Shown here: piece after piece, positions 21,181 to 33,085 of the stretch | Layout of the letters: the number at the start of each line of letters is the position of its first letter | Position numbering within the stretch: the stretch's first letter is position 1 | DNA from: Coix lacryma-jobi var. lacryma-jobi | Taxonomy: Eukaryota > Streptophyta > Magnoliopsida > Poales > Poaceae | Length of the DNA stretch: 64,000 nt | NCBI GenBank assembly: GCA_009763385.1 | Contig: CM019824.1 | Coordinates: forward strand, 152,030,305-152,094,304 | Direction: 5' to 3' | Position numbers and translations under genes: made by a program | The notes under the pieces: model-generated | Told to the model about the DNA's origin: nothing | Seen by the model: only the letters and a program-made list of their open reading frames with translations | Databases searched by the model: none

Positions 21181-24100
21181 ATGGCGTCTTCCAGCTCGAC
21201 GTCGACCTCGAGCTCGTCTAGCGAAAGCACTGGCGCTTCTGGGTCCTCTCGTCGCGAACGTAGCGCTGAAGTGTCCATTGGATCCGGGGGTGCTCCGCGA
21301 GTTCCGGGTCACAGTGGGAGTTTGTCTGACGACAGGGACTCTGGCTTGGTTTCGGTGCCTACCGACTGTTCTTTTTACCTGGGCGCATCGCGAATGATAG
21401 CTGCTGCTTTGGAGTCGATGGCCGAAAAAGGACCTTTAAGGAGAGACCATCTCGCGAGCTGTCGTGTCCCTGGGGATGAGGAGGTGCCCATTCCACGGTC
21501 TAACGAAGCTATTGTCTTTCGCGACTATTTCGCTGCTGGGTTGGATTTTCCACTTGAAGAATTTGTCTCGGATGTTCTTTCGGGGTTCGGCATACAACTC
21601 CACCAGCTGACGCCGAATGCATTCGTCAGACTCGGCGTTTTCGCCATGGCGATGAAAATGCTTGACTGCACGCCACGCGCGGATGTTTTCGTGCGGTTTT
21701 ACGACATTCATCGTCGACCGACAAAAGTGAACGACCCTTTCTTGGGAGGCAAACTGCCCAGCGAGATTGGGTGCATTAACTTCGTTCCGCGGAAGACCCA
21801 GGGTAGCGTTTCCATTTCGCTTACCTATCGGAACAAATGGCCGGATTGGAATCGCTTCTGGTTCTACTACCGAGTTTGCTCGGACGAAACCGTCGCCGCC
21901 GAGTTGAGTAAAGGGGAGAAGAAAGCCTCTCCGCTTGTGTCGGTTTTAAAGAGATGCCCCGGGAGACATCTTCCGCCCGTCGCGTTGAGTACGTGACCAA
22001 GAAGCCATTCGCTGTGGAGACGCATTCGCACTCACTGCTCGGTTTCAGATTAGCCAAGACTTGGTCGAAGAGTGGATGGCTATCGGGATAAACCCGCTCT
22101 GCAGTGCAACCTCTTTCGAAAGTTTTTCTAACAAGGATGGGTACCGGGGCCCCCTTCTACTGCTTGAGGCCCGCGAATTTTGCTGATGATGAACTTTACG
22201 TGAAGCATATTGAAAGTGAAGCGAGGAAGATCTGTGGGCCGTATTTGCGAAAGGAGAGTGAGTTCCAACTCGGCAACCTCGGCCGAAGTCATCACTTGAA
22301 CCGAGCTTTCGACGCTATGGGTGTGAAGTACGCCGAAAGGCCTCTGATTGACGAAAGCAAAGAAGAAACTGAGGATCCGAAGGCGAAGGGCAAGGTCGTG
22401 GCCCGGCGTGGGGGGCGGAGTGGTGTGGTCCCTCGGCGAAAAGCTGTTGAAGTTGAGGATATCCGCATCGGGCGTTTAATCGCCAAACCTATGCTTAAGA
22501 GCGGAAAGGGAGTGTTGGAGTCAATCCCCGACATTGATCCTTTTGATCACCCGAGGGTGGTTAGTTTCTTCGCTTTCGTTTCGGCTTGATTATGATTTTT
22601 GTCTTTCGTCTCGCGCTTGAGTTGTTGTCGTTCTTAAGGCTCTAGCTATGCGTTTGATACGTCCTGTTCTTGGCATGTTTTGCAGCATGCATCTTACGCT
22701 GCTGAGATGGCTCCGAAAAAGCCGAATGTGGGCCTCTCGCATTCGGCGTTTGATGATGACGCCTCTGTTGCTGACCTTCCGACTTTCGTGAAGCTTGGCT
22801 CGCGGAAAGCTTCGGGTCCGCCGGATGCCACGGAACGCCAGGCCAAGAAGCCGAAAGCTCCGCGCCCCGAGCCCCCCTCTCGGGCCATCGGCGAAAAAGC
22901 AACTCCTGGCGGGAGAGGGCCAGGATCTGGGAGGCCGGCTCCCGCTGTTGTTGATAAAGGTAAGTCACAGTCTTCGTCGCGGTGCATTCGCCTGACGCAA
23001 GAGATGGTGGAAGGGCAACTTCTCGGCTACGGGCGATTGGTTATCGACGGGGTGCCTTCGGACTACGAGAACCCGTGCTTTTACACTGGCCTGAGTTCGT
23101 CGAGCGAAACTGATGATGCGAAAGAAGAGTCTTATCGCGTTGCTCGTTCTTTGGGTGCAGCCTCGGACGCCCAACTCGCCTGCCGACTTGACTATCGACG
23201 GGCGGGAATCCTTCCTGGCGGAAGTGAGGAGGCCAATAAGTTTGTGGAGTTCTCTCAAAGAGCTTTCGTCGCGCCGGAGATCGAAAGAGATCTCCTCAAA
23301 GTTAGCAGTGTGAAACTCAACGACGCACTGTCGTTTCACCTGGCGAGCGTAAGTGTTTGGTTTCGCTGTGGGCTTCATGGCTCTTTCGGTCTAGTTTCCT
23401 TTTTTAACTTTTTGCCTTTGGTTTGTTGCTATTCGCAGGCTACCGTCCTCGCTCGCAGCCAGAGCAACCAGAGCGATCTCTACATTCGCAAGGTCGAGCG
23501 CGAGAAGCAAGATCTTGACACTCAGGTGAAGAAACTCGCCGCCGATCTTGAATTTCAGACCAAGAAAGCCGAGGATGAGCGCACCTCCAGGAAGGTGAGT
23601 CAGAAAGAGGTTGAAAACCTCAAGAGGGAGATTTCGCAGTTGCGGACTGCCCAGGCCGACAAGGAGAAAGCGCTCTTGACTTCCGCTGGGAAGGCCGTGT
23701 CGCGCTTTTGCGAGTGCCTTCGCAGCATCGGTGTCGAGACCGAGAACCCATCAGAGCGTAACGCTGAAGGCCTCATCGGCTGGATTCGATCCGAGATGGA
23801 GTCACTAGAGGGGCACATGGCCCTCGGCCGGGACTATGCTGCCGTCACGGGCATCAAGGCTATCGATCATAGCCTTGTTGACGTCGGCTGCTCCCATATC
23901 TCGGACCTTTCGGTCAAGGAGGTAGACTACTACTGGCGAACCCCTGAGGCAGCGAAAGTTCTTGGCAAGAGATTTTTCGACGAATTCTGGCTGGCGGGTG
24001 GAAACGACATGTCCCTTATGCAGTCCGCCATGGGCCGCGGAAAGGTACTTTCGGATGGCTGCTTTTTGGCTTTCGCTTTGCCTTTCTCTTTCGACCTGCA

Positions 24101-24772
24101 TCCTGTGTGATGCCTCATCTAGGTTATTTGCTTTGATGCAGACTCCGGAGGAGAAAGCTCACATCAAGAAGGTGTTTACAGACTTCATCTCCGAAAGGCG
24201 AGCGCGCGAAGCCGAGCCGGAAGATGAAGCGAGCCCCCCTCAACCGAATGTGGAGATCCCCGAAAGCTCGGCTACCGCTGCTTCTCGTGACGGGAACATT
24301 CCCCAAGATGCGGTAGATGAATGAATAGGGCTTGTTTTTTCATGTGTCGGTTGTATTCGCCAGACTTGTTGCTACGCGCGGCTTTTTGGACTTAAATTGA
24401 AAATGTTGTATTGAACAGGATGCGGATGCGGGAACGCCGGACGTTCTCGACATCTGCCCACTAATGATTAGATCAGGCGATCTTTGTGTCGGAGGTGACT
24501 TGTGGAGGAGATTTCGCTCTAGATTTCCGACGGCGTCACTTTCGTCTTATCTGAATAAACGCGCTAAGAAACTTAAGCGCACGGAGGAGCGTTTGCGTGC
24601 TTTTTACGAAAACTTTGACCGCCGCGAACTTGAGGCGAGGCGGGGGAGGCACGAGGCTTCGCGTGCGCCGCCAGGCTTCGAAGGAGCCCTGTTTGTTAAG
24701 GTGGAGCCTGAAGATGCCGTGCTTTTGCCGGATGCACGACGATACAACATTTTGCTTCGCTCACCGGAGTAG
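21181..24772 (+). pseudogene. antisense extra gene of the Tat element (putative gypsy-type transposon domain), spliced
   Basis: It starts at ATG 21181 with a Ser-rich N-terminus. The first exon holds VFRDYFAAGLDFPLEEFVSD and HQLTPNAFVRLGVFAMAMKM, the style of Pfam Transposase_28 (putative gypsy type transposon), found as an extra ORF in Tat-type elements such as Grande. Later exons carry ELYVKHIESEARKICGP, a long coiled coil (about 23460-23700) and an acidic, Pro-rich end. Introns fit at about 22557-22685, 23349-23438 (90 bp, GTAAGT...CGCAG, in frame), 24045-24141 and about 24311-24418; the last frame stops at 24770-24772. Around 21960-22150 the reading must change frame at least once without a clear intron, suggesting a broken copy. 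Molecular role unknown. Confidence 0.7.
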
Positions 24773-25017
24773 TTCGCGAGCTTGAACACACTGTACGAAC
24801 TTGTATAAAAATCGAATGTAAGGAAGCGGGTTATTATGACTTTGTCTTTTTGGTGTTGTCATCGTTATATACATATACGTGCATTTTTGAAAAAGCGAGA
24901 TTTGTTCCATCGTTCATTTGGTTTGAGGGCGATGGCAGTCCATTGGCTGACCGAAAGCTCTCGCCCCCGCACGCGTAGCCGTTTGGCAGTGCCTTTCGCG
25001 CGATTTACGTTCGAATG

Positions 25018-25815
25018 CGAGCCCCTCGGCAGATAGTAAAGACGCGCTCGTCCCCATGCACTTAAACGAGGGACGGTAGTATTCGCGCGAGGGTGCCTCC
25101 TGTGCGAGCCCCTCGGCCGATAGCAAAGACGCGCCCGCCCCCACACACTTAGACGAGGGGCGGTAGCATCCGCGCGAGGGTGCCTTCGTTGTGAGCCCCT
25201 CGCCGATAGTAAAGACGCGCCCGCCCCCACACGCTTAGACGAGGGGCGGTAGCATTCGCGCGAGGGTGCCTCCGGTGCGAGCCCCTCGGCCGATAGCAAA
25301 GATGCACCCGCCCCCACTCACTTAGGCGAGGGGCGGTAGCTTTCGCGCGAGGGTGCTTTCGTTGCGAGCCCCTCGGCCGATTGTTAAGACGCGCCCGCCC
25401 CCACTCACTTAGGCGAGGGGGCGGTAGTATTCGCGCGAAGGTGCTTTCGTTGCGAGCCCCTCGGCCGATTGTTAAGATGCGCCCGCCCCCACTCACTTAG
25501 GCGAGGGGGCGGTAGTATTCGCGCGAAGGTGCCTTCGTTGCGAGCTCCTCGGCCGATAGTTAAGACGCGCCCGCCCCCACTCACTTAGGCGATGGGCGGT
25601 AGCTTTCTCGCGAGTGTGCTTTCGTTGCGAGCCCCTCAGCCGATAGTTAAGACGCGCCTGGCCCCACTCACTTAGGCGAGGGGCGGTAGCTTTCGCGCGA
25701 GGGTGCTTTCGTTGCGAGCCCCTCGGCCGATAGTTAAGACGCGTCCGCCCCCACTCACTTAGGCGAGGGGCGGTAGTATTCGCGCGAAGGTGCTTTCGTT
25801 GCGAGCTCCTCGGCC
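25018..25815. repeat. tandem array of an 87-bp unit, about 9 copies
   Basis: Units start at about 25018, 25104, 25191, 25277, 25364, 25452, 25540, 25627, 25714 and 25801 (partial), each beginning GCGAGCCCCTCGGCCGATAG or a variant. They also share GACGCGCCCGCCCCCAC and TTCGCGCGAGGGTGC. The units are over 85 percent alike by eye. The array lies in the long 3' untranslated part of the Tat element. Confidence 0.9.
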
Positions 25816-26408
25816 GGCGCGTTGCAGGATCCTTTGCTGGCGGTTTGCTGTACTTGAAAGATGGTTAATGAAATAACTTTACAAGTTTGATGGGAAAGGT
25901 TGCGACTGGTCATGTCCGCGGTATTGCTCTCGTTGTCATCTAGCAGCGTGTCTGCTTTCGCTCATCTTTTAGCTGCGGTTTGAGATGAGCATGCTACTTG
26001 ATGAGGCTTTCGCCTAAAGTTACTGGATTGGTGGCGCTTCCTGAAAGCTGTGTCGATGACACAATCATCAAAGCGAAACCTTGGTTCCTGATGCTTCCTA
26101 TTCGCACTATGCCACTTGGGTGAGCTTTTGGGGGTTTAAACTTGAAAGGATTTGGCGGCTTTCGATGGTTGGAAAGGCTTGCGCTTTGGTGTCTATTTAT
26201 ATTGACCCATCTATGCGGTGAGGGGACTGTATTTAGTGTTTTGGTTGTACTTGTGGTTTTTCGGTAGGTGGGAAGCTAAGATGGCGTTTAAGTTTTGTAC
26301 CGACTAAAGGCTGTTATCTGTCCTTGCTGACATCGGGGATCCCGTGACGGTTGCTCACCTTGACTTTCGCTACCGTCCTCCCTTTTTGCTGGAGGTTTCC
26401 AACGCGCA
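25816..26408. other. spacer between the two tandem arrays of the Tat element
   Basis: No gene, repeat or regulatory site recognised. Composition is mixed, with scattered TTTCGC words as in the rest of the element. Confidence 0.5.
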
Positions 26409-27012
26409 CAGGCTTTCGTTCCGCCCCCGTTTTGTTGGCGGGTCGGTTTGTATTGCCCGCAGGCTTTCGTTCCGCCCTCGTTTTGTCAGAGGGTCGGTTT
26501 TGTACTGCCCGCAGGCTTTCGTTCCGCCATCTCGTTTTGTCGGAGGGTCGGTTTTTATATTGCCCGCAGACTTTCGTTCCGCCCTCTCATTTTGTCGGAG
26601 GGTCGGTTTTGTACTGCCCGTAGGCTTTCGTTCCGCCCTCTCGTTTTGTCGGAGGGTCGGTTTTTGTATTGCCGGCTGGCTTTCGTTCCCCCCTCTCGTT
26701 TTGTCAGAGGGTCGGTTTTTATATTGCCCACAGGCTTTTGTTCCGCCCTCTCGTTTTGTTGGAGGGTCGGTTTTTGTATTGCCCGCTGGCTTTCGTTCCG
26801 CCCTCTCGTTTTGTCAGAGGGTCAGTTTTTATATTGCCCGCAGGCTTTTGTTCCGCCCTCTCGTTTTGTTGGAGCGCCGGTTTTTGTATTGCCCGCAGGC
26901 TTTCGTTCCGCCCTCTTGTTTTGTCGGAGGGTCGGTTTTTGTATTGCCCGCAGGCTTTCGTTCCGCCCTCTCGTTTTGTCAGAGGGTCGGTTTTTGTATT
27001 GCCCACAGGCTT
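26409..27012. repeat. tandem array of a 55-bp unit, about 11 copies
   Basis: The unit contains CTTTCGTTCCGCCCTCTCG, TTTTGTCGGAGGGTCGG and TTTTTGTATTGCCCGCAGG, recurring at 26461, 26513, 26568, 26622, 26677, 26732 and onward. The period is 52-55 bases. Because 55 is not a multiple of 3 and the unit lacks stops in three plus frames, long open frames arise across it (for example 26344-27114); I regard these as by-products of the repeat. Confidence 0.9.
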
Positions 27013-27321
27013 TTGAGATTGTCGGTAGATGCAGAGGATCTCTTTCGCCCACCCGACCGACATTCTCGTTCATCGCATCAGAATGACGAATGTCTCAACC
27101 TTATGTTCGGTTGATTTCGTCCTCTGGCGTGCCGCATAATATTTTTGGGGAATTACGGATACTTTCATAATGTAGCGGTTACATTCGGCTGCCTCGTTAA
27201 AAAACCTCGCACCCCGATGAAGGGCTTCCCCGGCGACGAAAAGGAGTGCAGTCGATTTTGATTACAAAAAGGTGAAAATAAAAAACAAGGAAAAACTTAC
27301 ATCAAAGTTTGAGAAGACAAA
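27013..27321 (-). other. untranslated sequence 3' of the Tat integrase
   Basis: It contains GTTAAAAAACCTCGCACCCC and GGCGACGAAAAGGAGTGCAG, phrases often seen after integrase in grass Gypsy elements. No coding sequence was seen. Confidence 0.5.
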
Positions 27322-28593
27322 CTATGGGTAAAAGCGGCACAAGTTGCTTGCGTTCCATGTGTGGGCTGATTCTTCGCCCTTGTCGTTCAGCAGCCGGAAT
27401 ACACCCAGTGCCGCCATGCTTGCCACGATGAAAGGGCCCTGCCATTGCGACTGCAGCTTACCTTGCTTGTCCGGCTGCCGAATGGTGACCATGTCACCGG
27501 GCTTGATGTCCTTCCGGACTATGGTTTTGTCTCTGTGGTGCTTTGTTTCCGCATGATACTTTTCGAGATTGTTTGCTGCTTGCAGCCTTACCTCCTCGAT
27601 GGTGTCGAGCTCGGGGTGTCTTTGCTCCTGAGTCCCTGGAGCCATTTCGGTCCGGAAGGAGCCCAATTTTACCTCTTCCGGAGTGACTGCTTCTTCGCCG
27701 TAAAGCAAGCGGAACGGGGTGAAACCGGTAGCTCTGGAACGTGAGATATTGTGCCCACATACCGCTGTCGTTAGGGTGTTGGCCCATTTGCCTTTTGGCG
27801 AATCGTACATGGTTTTTGATATTGCTGAAAAGATTAATCCGTTCGCCCTCTCGACAGCCTCATTTGCTTGCGGGGAGTTTACTGAAGCGAAATTGAGCTG
27901 AACGTTGAGTTCGTCGCAGAAACTCCTGAATTCGGCGCAATCAAATTGCTTTCCGTTGTCGCAAGTGATGAAGGAAGGGACGCCGAAACGGCAGATTATC
28001 CTCTGCCAGACGAACTTGGTTAAGGAGGTGGAAGTTATGCTTGCGAGGGCCTTCGCTTCTATCCACTTGGTGAAATACTCGAGTGCGACCGCTGCAAAAC
28101 GAAGGTTGCTCGGAGCTGCTGGTAGTGGTCCGACTATGTCGATGCCCCATCTCTGCAAAGGCCAGGTTGGGACTATCGGCGTGGTTTCGTTTGCCGGGGC
28201 TTTCTGGTTTTTGGCGAACATTTAGCAGCCTTTGCAATGTTTGACCAGCTCTTTGGCGTCTGATGCGGCGGAAGGCCAATAGAATCCTTGCCTCATTGCT
28301 CTGTGTGCTATCTCGTGGGGACCCCTGTGCGCTCCGCACATTCCGGCGTGCATTTCTTCGAGTAACTGAATGTCCTCATGCCTGCTTATGCATTTCAAGA
28401 GGGGGGGCTACTATCCCATTTTTGAATAGCTGCTCCCCGACGATTGAGTAACCTTTCACTTTTCCTGCCATCCTTTCGGCGTCCTTTCTGGACTCCGGCT
28501 TGTATGTTCCAGCCAAGTAGGCGAATATCTGCGACCTCCAGTCATCACTAGCGATAGCGTGTACCGAACTTGGGTGATCTTCCTCTTCTTTCA
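27322..28593 (-). pseudogene. Tat integrase, interrupted
   Basis: The HHCC zinc-binding part (LLEEMHAGMCGAHRGPHEIA ... HCKGC, about 28375-28225) is in a frame shifted from the RNase H side, apparently at a G7 run near 28399-28405. A TAA at 28222-28224 separates it from the core. The core (28221 down) has catalytic D in GIDIVGPL, D in TCDNGKQF and E in EAVERANG, with 35 residues between the second and third (DD35E). It ends NASNLCRFYP at 27322, without a chromodomain. Integrase would insert the cDNA into the genome. Confidence 0.8.
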
Positions 28594-28615
28594 CAGCTTT
28601 GGCCGAAAGGACTTG

Positions 28616-29119
28616 TTAAAACACATCTGGTGGTAAGGGCAGATTTTGTGCCGCGGCTTTGGCCAATTCGTCCGCTTCTGTGTTTTCGGCTCTTGGAATG
28701 TGGCGTAAACTGAAGCCTGCGAAATATTTCTCCATTCTTCTGATTGCTGCCAGATACTTGGCTAGCTCTGGTTCCCTTGCCGTGAAGTCCTTTTCGGCGT
28801 GGCCGACGACCACCTGGGAATCTGACTTGACTATGCATCTTCTCGCTCCGATTGCTCGGAGCTTTCGTAAGCCCAGCAGCACGGCTTCATATTCGGCAGT
28901 GTTGTTAGTTGTAAGGAACTGCAGCCTTGCGGCGAATCTGACTTTCGGTCCTCTTAGCAGGGTTAGGATCGCCGAGATTCCGGCTCCCGCCATTCCCCAA
29001 GCGTCATCACAATTTACAGTCCATACAGGCTCTTCAAATTCAAAAGTTGTGTCGAAAGCCGCTGGAGTCCAATCTGCTATGAAATCCGCTAATGCTTGTG
29101 ACTTGATTGCGGACTGGTG
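28616..29119 (-). pseudogene. second (archaeal-like) RNase H of the Tat polyprotein
   Basis: The stretch has TNNTAEYEAVLLGLRKLRA, VKSDSQVVVGHAEKDF and RAENTEADELAKAAA, typical of the RVT_3/RNase HI fold that Tat elements carry in addition to the usual Gypsy RNase H. It is preceded by a stop at 29120-29122 (TAG) and followed by a TAA at 28614-28616. The reading frame continues on the far side of the second stop (QVLSAKAVKEEEDHPSS). Confidence 0.7.
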
Positions 29120-31252
29120 CTAGAAGTCAATAACATATTCGTTTAGCTCTGCCGCCCACTTGCCGATTTGGCCGATAGCCTCGTTGTTGCGGAACAAAGC
29201 CTCCAATGGTTGGGCCGATAGGACTATGATGCGATGAGACTGGAAATAATGTTTTAGCTTCCTAGAAGCCATCACCACTATGTATGCTATTTTTTCCAAC
29301 TCGGAATAATTCGGCTTTGCTCCTGACAGTGCCTCAGAGACGAAATAGATCGGGAACTGCGTCATCTTGTTTTCATGCTCTTTTTCTTCTACCAGAACTG
29401 CGCTTATGGTAATGTGAGATGCTGCGAGATACAACAAGAGCGTCGCTTCCGGTGACGGTTTGGACAATGTAGTTAGCCTTGTCAGGTACTCCTTTAGCTG
29501 CTGGAAAGCCTGCCGTTGCTCTTGCCCCCAATCGAAAGGGTCGGAGCTACCTAGAGTTCTGAAGAAAGACAATCCCTTTTCGGCGGACCTTGCGATAAAT
29601 CTGTTCAGAGATGCCAGCCTTCCTGTCAACTTTTGTACTTGCTTTCGGTTTGAGGGCAGTTGCATGTTAATGATCGCCGCTATTTTGTCTGGATTGGCTT
29701 CAATTCCCCTCGCCGATACAAGACAGCCCAGGAGCTTGCCTTTTTTGATGCCGAAAATACATTTGTCCGGGTTGAGCTTCAAGCCGCTTTTGCGGAGATT
29801 GCCGAAAGTCTCCAGTAAGTCTGCTTGATGGTCTTCCTCTCTGTCGCTCTTGACCACTATATCGTCAACATAAGCCAACAGGTTTTTCTTCTGCTTCTGG
29901 CTTTCGAAGACCTTGTCGGTCATCCGCGAGAAAGTCAGGCCTGCGTTCCGCAGTCCTTCCGGCATCTGCCGATAGCAATATGTGCCGGTTGGGGTGATGA
30001 AACTGGTTTTCTCCTCATCGTCGGGATGGAGCCATATCTGGTGATAACCTGAAAAACAATCTAGCAGGCTCATTATTTCACAACCAGCTGCAACGTCGAC
30101 GAGCTTATCGATGTGGGGCAAAGGATACGGGTCCTTCGGACAACATTTGTTAAGGTCGGTGAAATCGACGCACATTCGCCATTTTCCGTTCTTCTTCTTC
30201 ACCAGGACAACGTTCGCCAGCCATTCGGGGTACTGGACTGGTCGGATCACTCCCGCATCAAGTAGCCTCTGCACTTCGGCCTTCGCCGCGTCTGCCCTTT
30301 CGTTTGACATCTTTCTTAATTTTTGCTTCCTGGGCTTAGAGCTGCTTGCGATGTTCAAACTATGCTGAGCGAGATCCCTGCTGACGCCTTGCAAGTCGTT
30401 TGCTGACCAGGCGAAAATATCGTCGTTGTCCGCGAGAAAAGATGCCAGAGCATTCATTTCCCCTTCTGGCATGCTTGACCCAATGTGCACAACCCTTTCG
30501 GGCCTGGAAGCCGTAAGTGGGATCCTTACCGTCTCTTCGGCTGCTCCGAACTTACATTCCGGCGAGCTGACGATAGCGTGCTCTTCGGCGGTTGCTTGCG
30601 TTTCGTCTTTCTTTGCTACCTCATTTATAAGGCTGTAGCCCGGGGTTGATCTGCCCTCAATTCTTCTTGAGGCTTGTTGATCTCCGTGCACGGTAATGAT
30701 GCCAAAAGGGGATGACATTTTCATACACAGATAGCTTTGCTTGATTATGACATTGAACTTGTTGGTGAAACCTCTGGTGAAAATGGCGGTGTACGGGTAG
30801 TCCATGTTCACTATATCAAACGTCATCATTTCGGTGCGCACTCTTTCTCCCTCGGCGAAAGATACCGGGATTTGTTTCTTGCCGATAGCGTCGATCTTCC
30901 TTCCTCCAAATCCGTACAAGGAGTTGTCGGCAGGGTCCAAACTGCGTCTGTCCATTCCCATCGCTTCAAAAGCCTTGACGAACAGAATGTCTGCTGAGCT
31001 TCCGGTGTCAATTAAGATGTTATGCAAGGTGAAACCGGCCACATTGGCCGTGGCGACGAAAGCGTCGCAATGTGGGTAGTCACGAACTTTGAAATCCGAT
31101 TCGTCAAAACATATCGGTGCTAATGACCAGGCTGGCGTGTTCAGCGGGAGACTTGGTGATACCGTTTGAATTCTTCGATGATAGTCCTTTCTTGCCCTTT
31201 TGCTTTCGTTCTCCAAGTTGGATCCGCCCGTGATGGCGAAAATATGGCCTCT
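29120..31252 (-). pseudogene. Tat protease, reverse transcriptase and first RNase H
   Basis: An open frame of about 700 residues begins after a TAA at 31253-31255. The retropepsin motif is ILIDTGSSADILF (near 31000). Reverse transcriptase has VVLVKKKNGKWRMCVDFTDL, SFITPTGTYCYRQMPEGLRN and the active site AYVDDIVVKS (codons at 29861-29872). Then comes the connection with TGRLASLNRFI, and the start of RNase H with LYLAASHITISAVLV. The frame ends at the 29120 TAG. The polyprotein would mature to enzymes that copy genomic RNA to DNA in the virus-like particle. Confidence 0.85.
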
Positions 31253-31255
31253 TTA

Positions 31256-33051
31256 CGGAAGAATGTTGTTGATTGCGCTGGTTTCGTTTTCTATCTCCTG
31301 CCCCTGCTGGTAATTGGGTTGAGCCGGTTGCCCCTGGGGTTGGGCTTGAGCCGGAAGCGCTGGTGGCGGTGTTGGCTGGCGCTGATAGTGCATGGGCGAC
31401 GAAACTGCTACAAACTGTGGCGCAAAGACTGGGAACTGGTAACCCTGATACGCCGGATTGTACCAGTGCAAATTCTGGGGGGCATGTACTGTGGGGGATG
31501 CAAAGGTGTGTTTGCGTAACTGTTGTTTGATGCGGCTCCTGTTGCCATGTCTTGTGAGTTATGGAAGACATGCTTAGAGCTCTTGCCAGAAGCTGAAGCT
31601 TGGTCCTTGTCTTTTAGCTCTTTCGCCATTTTGCTGTATTTGCATTCTTGGGTGGTGTGGCCGAAATTACCGTCGCAGATGACACAATACGGTGGCTTGG
31701 ATCCTCTTCTGCGGCCTCTACCGTCTCGGCCGCTACGTACTGTCCTTCCGCCACGCCCTCTGCGGAAAGGTTGATCGAGCCCTCTTTGCGGTTGAAAACC
31801 AACCGCTTCCGGTCGTTCCATGCCTGCCATCGAAAACGCTGGTTCTTCCTGCAGGGTGTTGGTTGATCGAAAGGGTCTGACTATCCTTTGATTCGGCATC
31901 GGTGGTAGGCAGCTTGCTTTCGTTGCTTGCCTCTGCATCAGGCGGGCGGCTTTGCGTCGTCGAAAGTCATCATCTGACCTTGCATATGCGTTCATCACAT
32001 CGAACAATTCCTTGACAGTTTTTGGTGGTTCTCTGGACAAGTGAGCGGCACACTGCCCGGTTCCCAAGCCTTCGGTGGCTGCTGCAATTACCGCGGCTTC
32101 CGGCACATTCGGAGCTTGAGCTTTTAGCTGGATGAAGCGTTTGAGGTACTCAGATAAGGGTTCGCCGTCTTGCTGGGTGCAGTTCATGAGGTCTCGCATG
32201 GTCTTGACGTCCGGCCGGAATCCTTGGAAAGTGGCGAGCAATTCGGCCTTCAACTGAGCCCATGAATAGATGGATAGCGGTTTGAGGGTGGTGTACCAAT
32301 CGTGAGCCACGTCTTCGACTGCTAGAATGAGAGATTTTGTCAGGGCCTGATTGTCCCCGCCTGCCAAAAAGACAGCTGTCTCGTAGCTCGCCAAGAATTT
32401 GCGCGGATTCGCCTTGCCGTCGAAAGTCGGAATGTGTGGCTTGTAGTTGAGCGGCCACGAATGGGCTTGCAATTCTTTTGAAAGCGGGGAAGTTTCGTCG
32501 ATTGCATTGTCGAAAGCTGGCGGCTGCTTTCGCCTTGGCACGAACACATTTTCTTGAATTATTGTTATCGGGCCTCCTCCAGCCCTTCGCAGTTCCTGAA
32601 TTTCCTTTTCCAGTTGCCTCCTCTGCGCCTCCGCCTGACGAAACGCGTCGCGAGTTTCATCTTCCCTTGCTTTTGCCGCAAGCTGCCGCTGCAACTGATC
32701 TCTTTGCTGAACCAACCTTTCGATTTCTTCTTGCTGCTCCGTCAACATTCTGATTGCTTGGGCATGCCTGGTAACTTGAGCACCGTCGTCTTCTTCGTCA
32801 TCGGGCTCGTCTTGGACGTTCCCTTCCGGCGTGCCATCTCTGCCAAAAGGCTGCAAGTCATGACTTGAGGTTGCTACCGGCGGTAGTTGGGTTCCCGTCG
32901 GGAGCGTGCCGCCGAAGGCTTGGGTGTTTTGGGCTGTATTCGGTGGTATTTGAGTGGCTATAGCGGATGCCGCGACTGTGCCTTGGCCATCCTTGTTCGC
33001 GGCAACCGTTTCGAGATTGTCGACCGTCTTTGGCGCCTTCCTCGGTGGCAT
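31256..33051 (-). pseudogene. Tat gag (capsid-nucleocapsid), nearly intact
   Basis: The start is taken at MPPRKAPKTVDNLE (33051), just past the primer-binding site; a longer open frame reaches into the LTR but is not expected to be used. It has a coiled coil (EQQEEIERLVQQRDQLQRQL), the retrotransposon gag domain (PTFDGKANPRKFLASYETAV, VAHDWYTTL, LLATFQGFR), an Arg/Gly-rich stretch and a zinc-knuckle-like CVICDGNFGHTTQEC (C-X2-C-X5-H-X4-C). One frameshift lies near 31460: the continuation (QYMPPR... to AINNILP) is in a second frame ending at a TAA at 31253. Confidence 0.75.
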
Positions 33052-33069
33052 GGCAAGCTCGGGCGACAA

Positions 33070-33084
33070 CCACGGTGGGCGCCA
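33070..33084 (-). promoter_or_regulatory. primer-binding site of the Tat element
   Basis: On the minus strand TGGCGCCCACCGTGG lies one base after the LTR end. This is the position and sequence style of the tRNA primer site in grass Tat-type Gypsy elements. I do not commit to a specific tRNA. Confidence 0.75.
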
Positions 33085-33085
33085 A

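Noticed and set aside
25018..25815. Regular array that could suggest a CRISPR-like structure
   Set aside because: The whole 87-bp unit repeats, without unique spacers, inside a plant retrotransposon.
26344..27114. Long overlapping open frames of up to 256 codons in several frames
   Set aside because: They follow from the 55-bp tandem array lacking stops; no start context or domain supports a gene.
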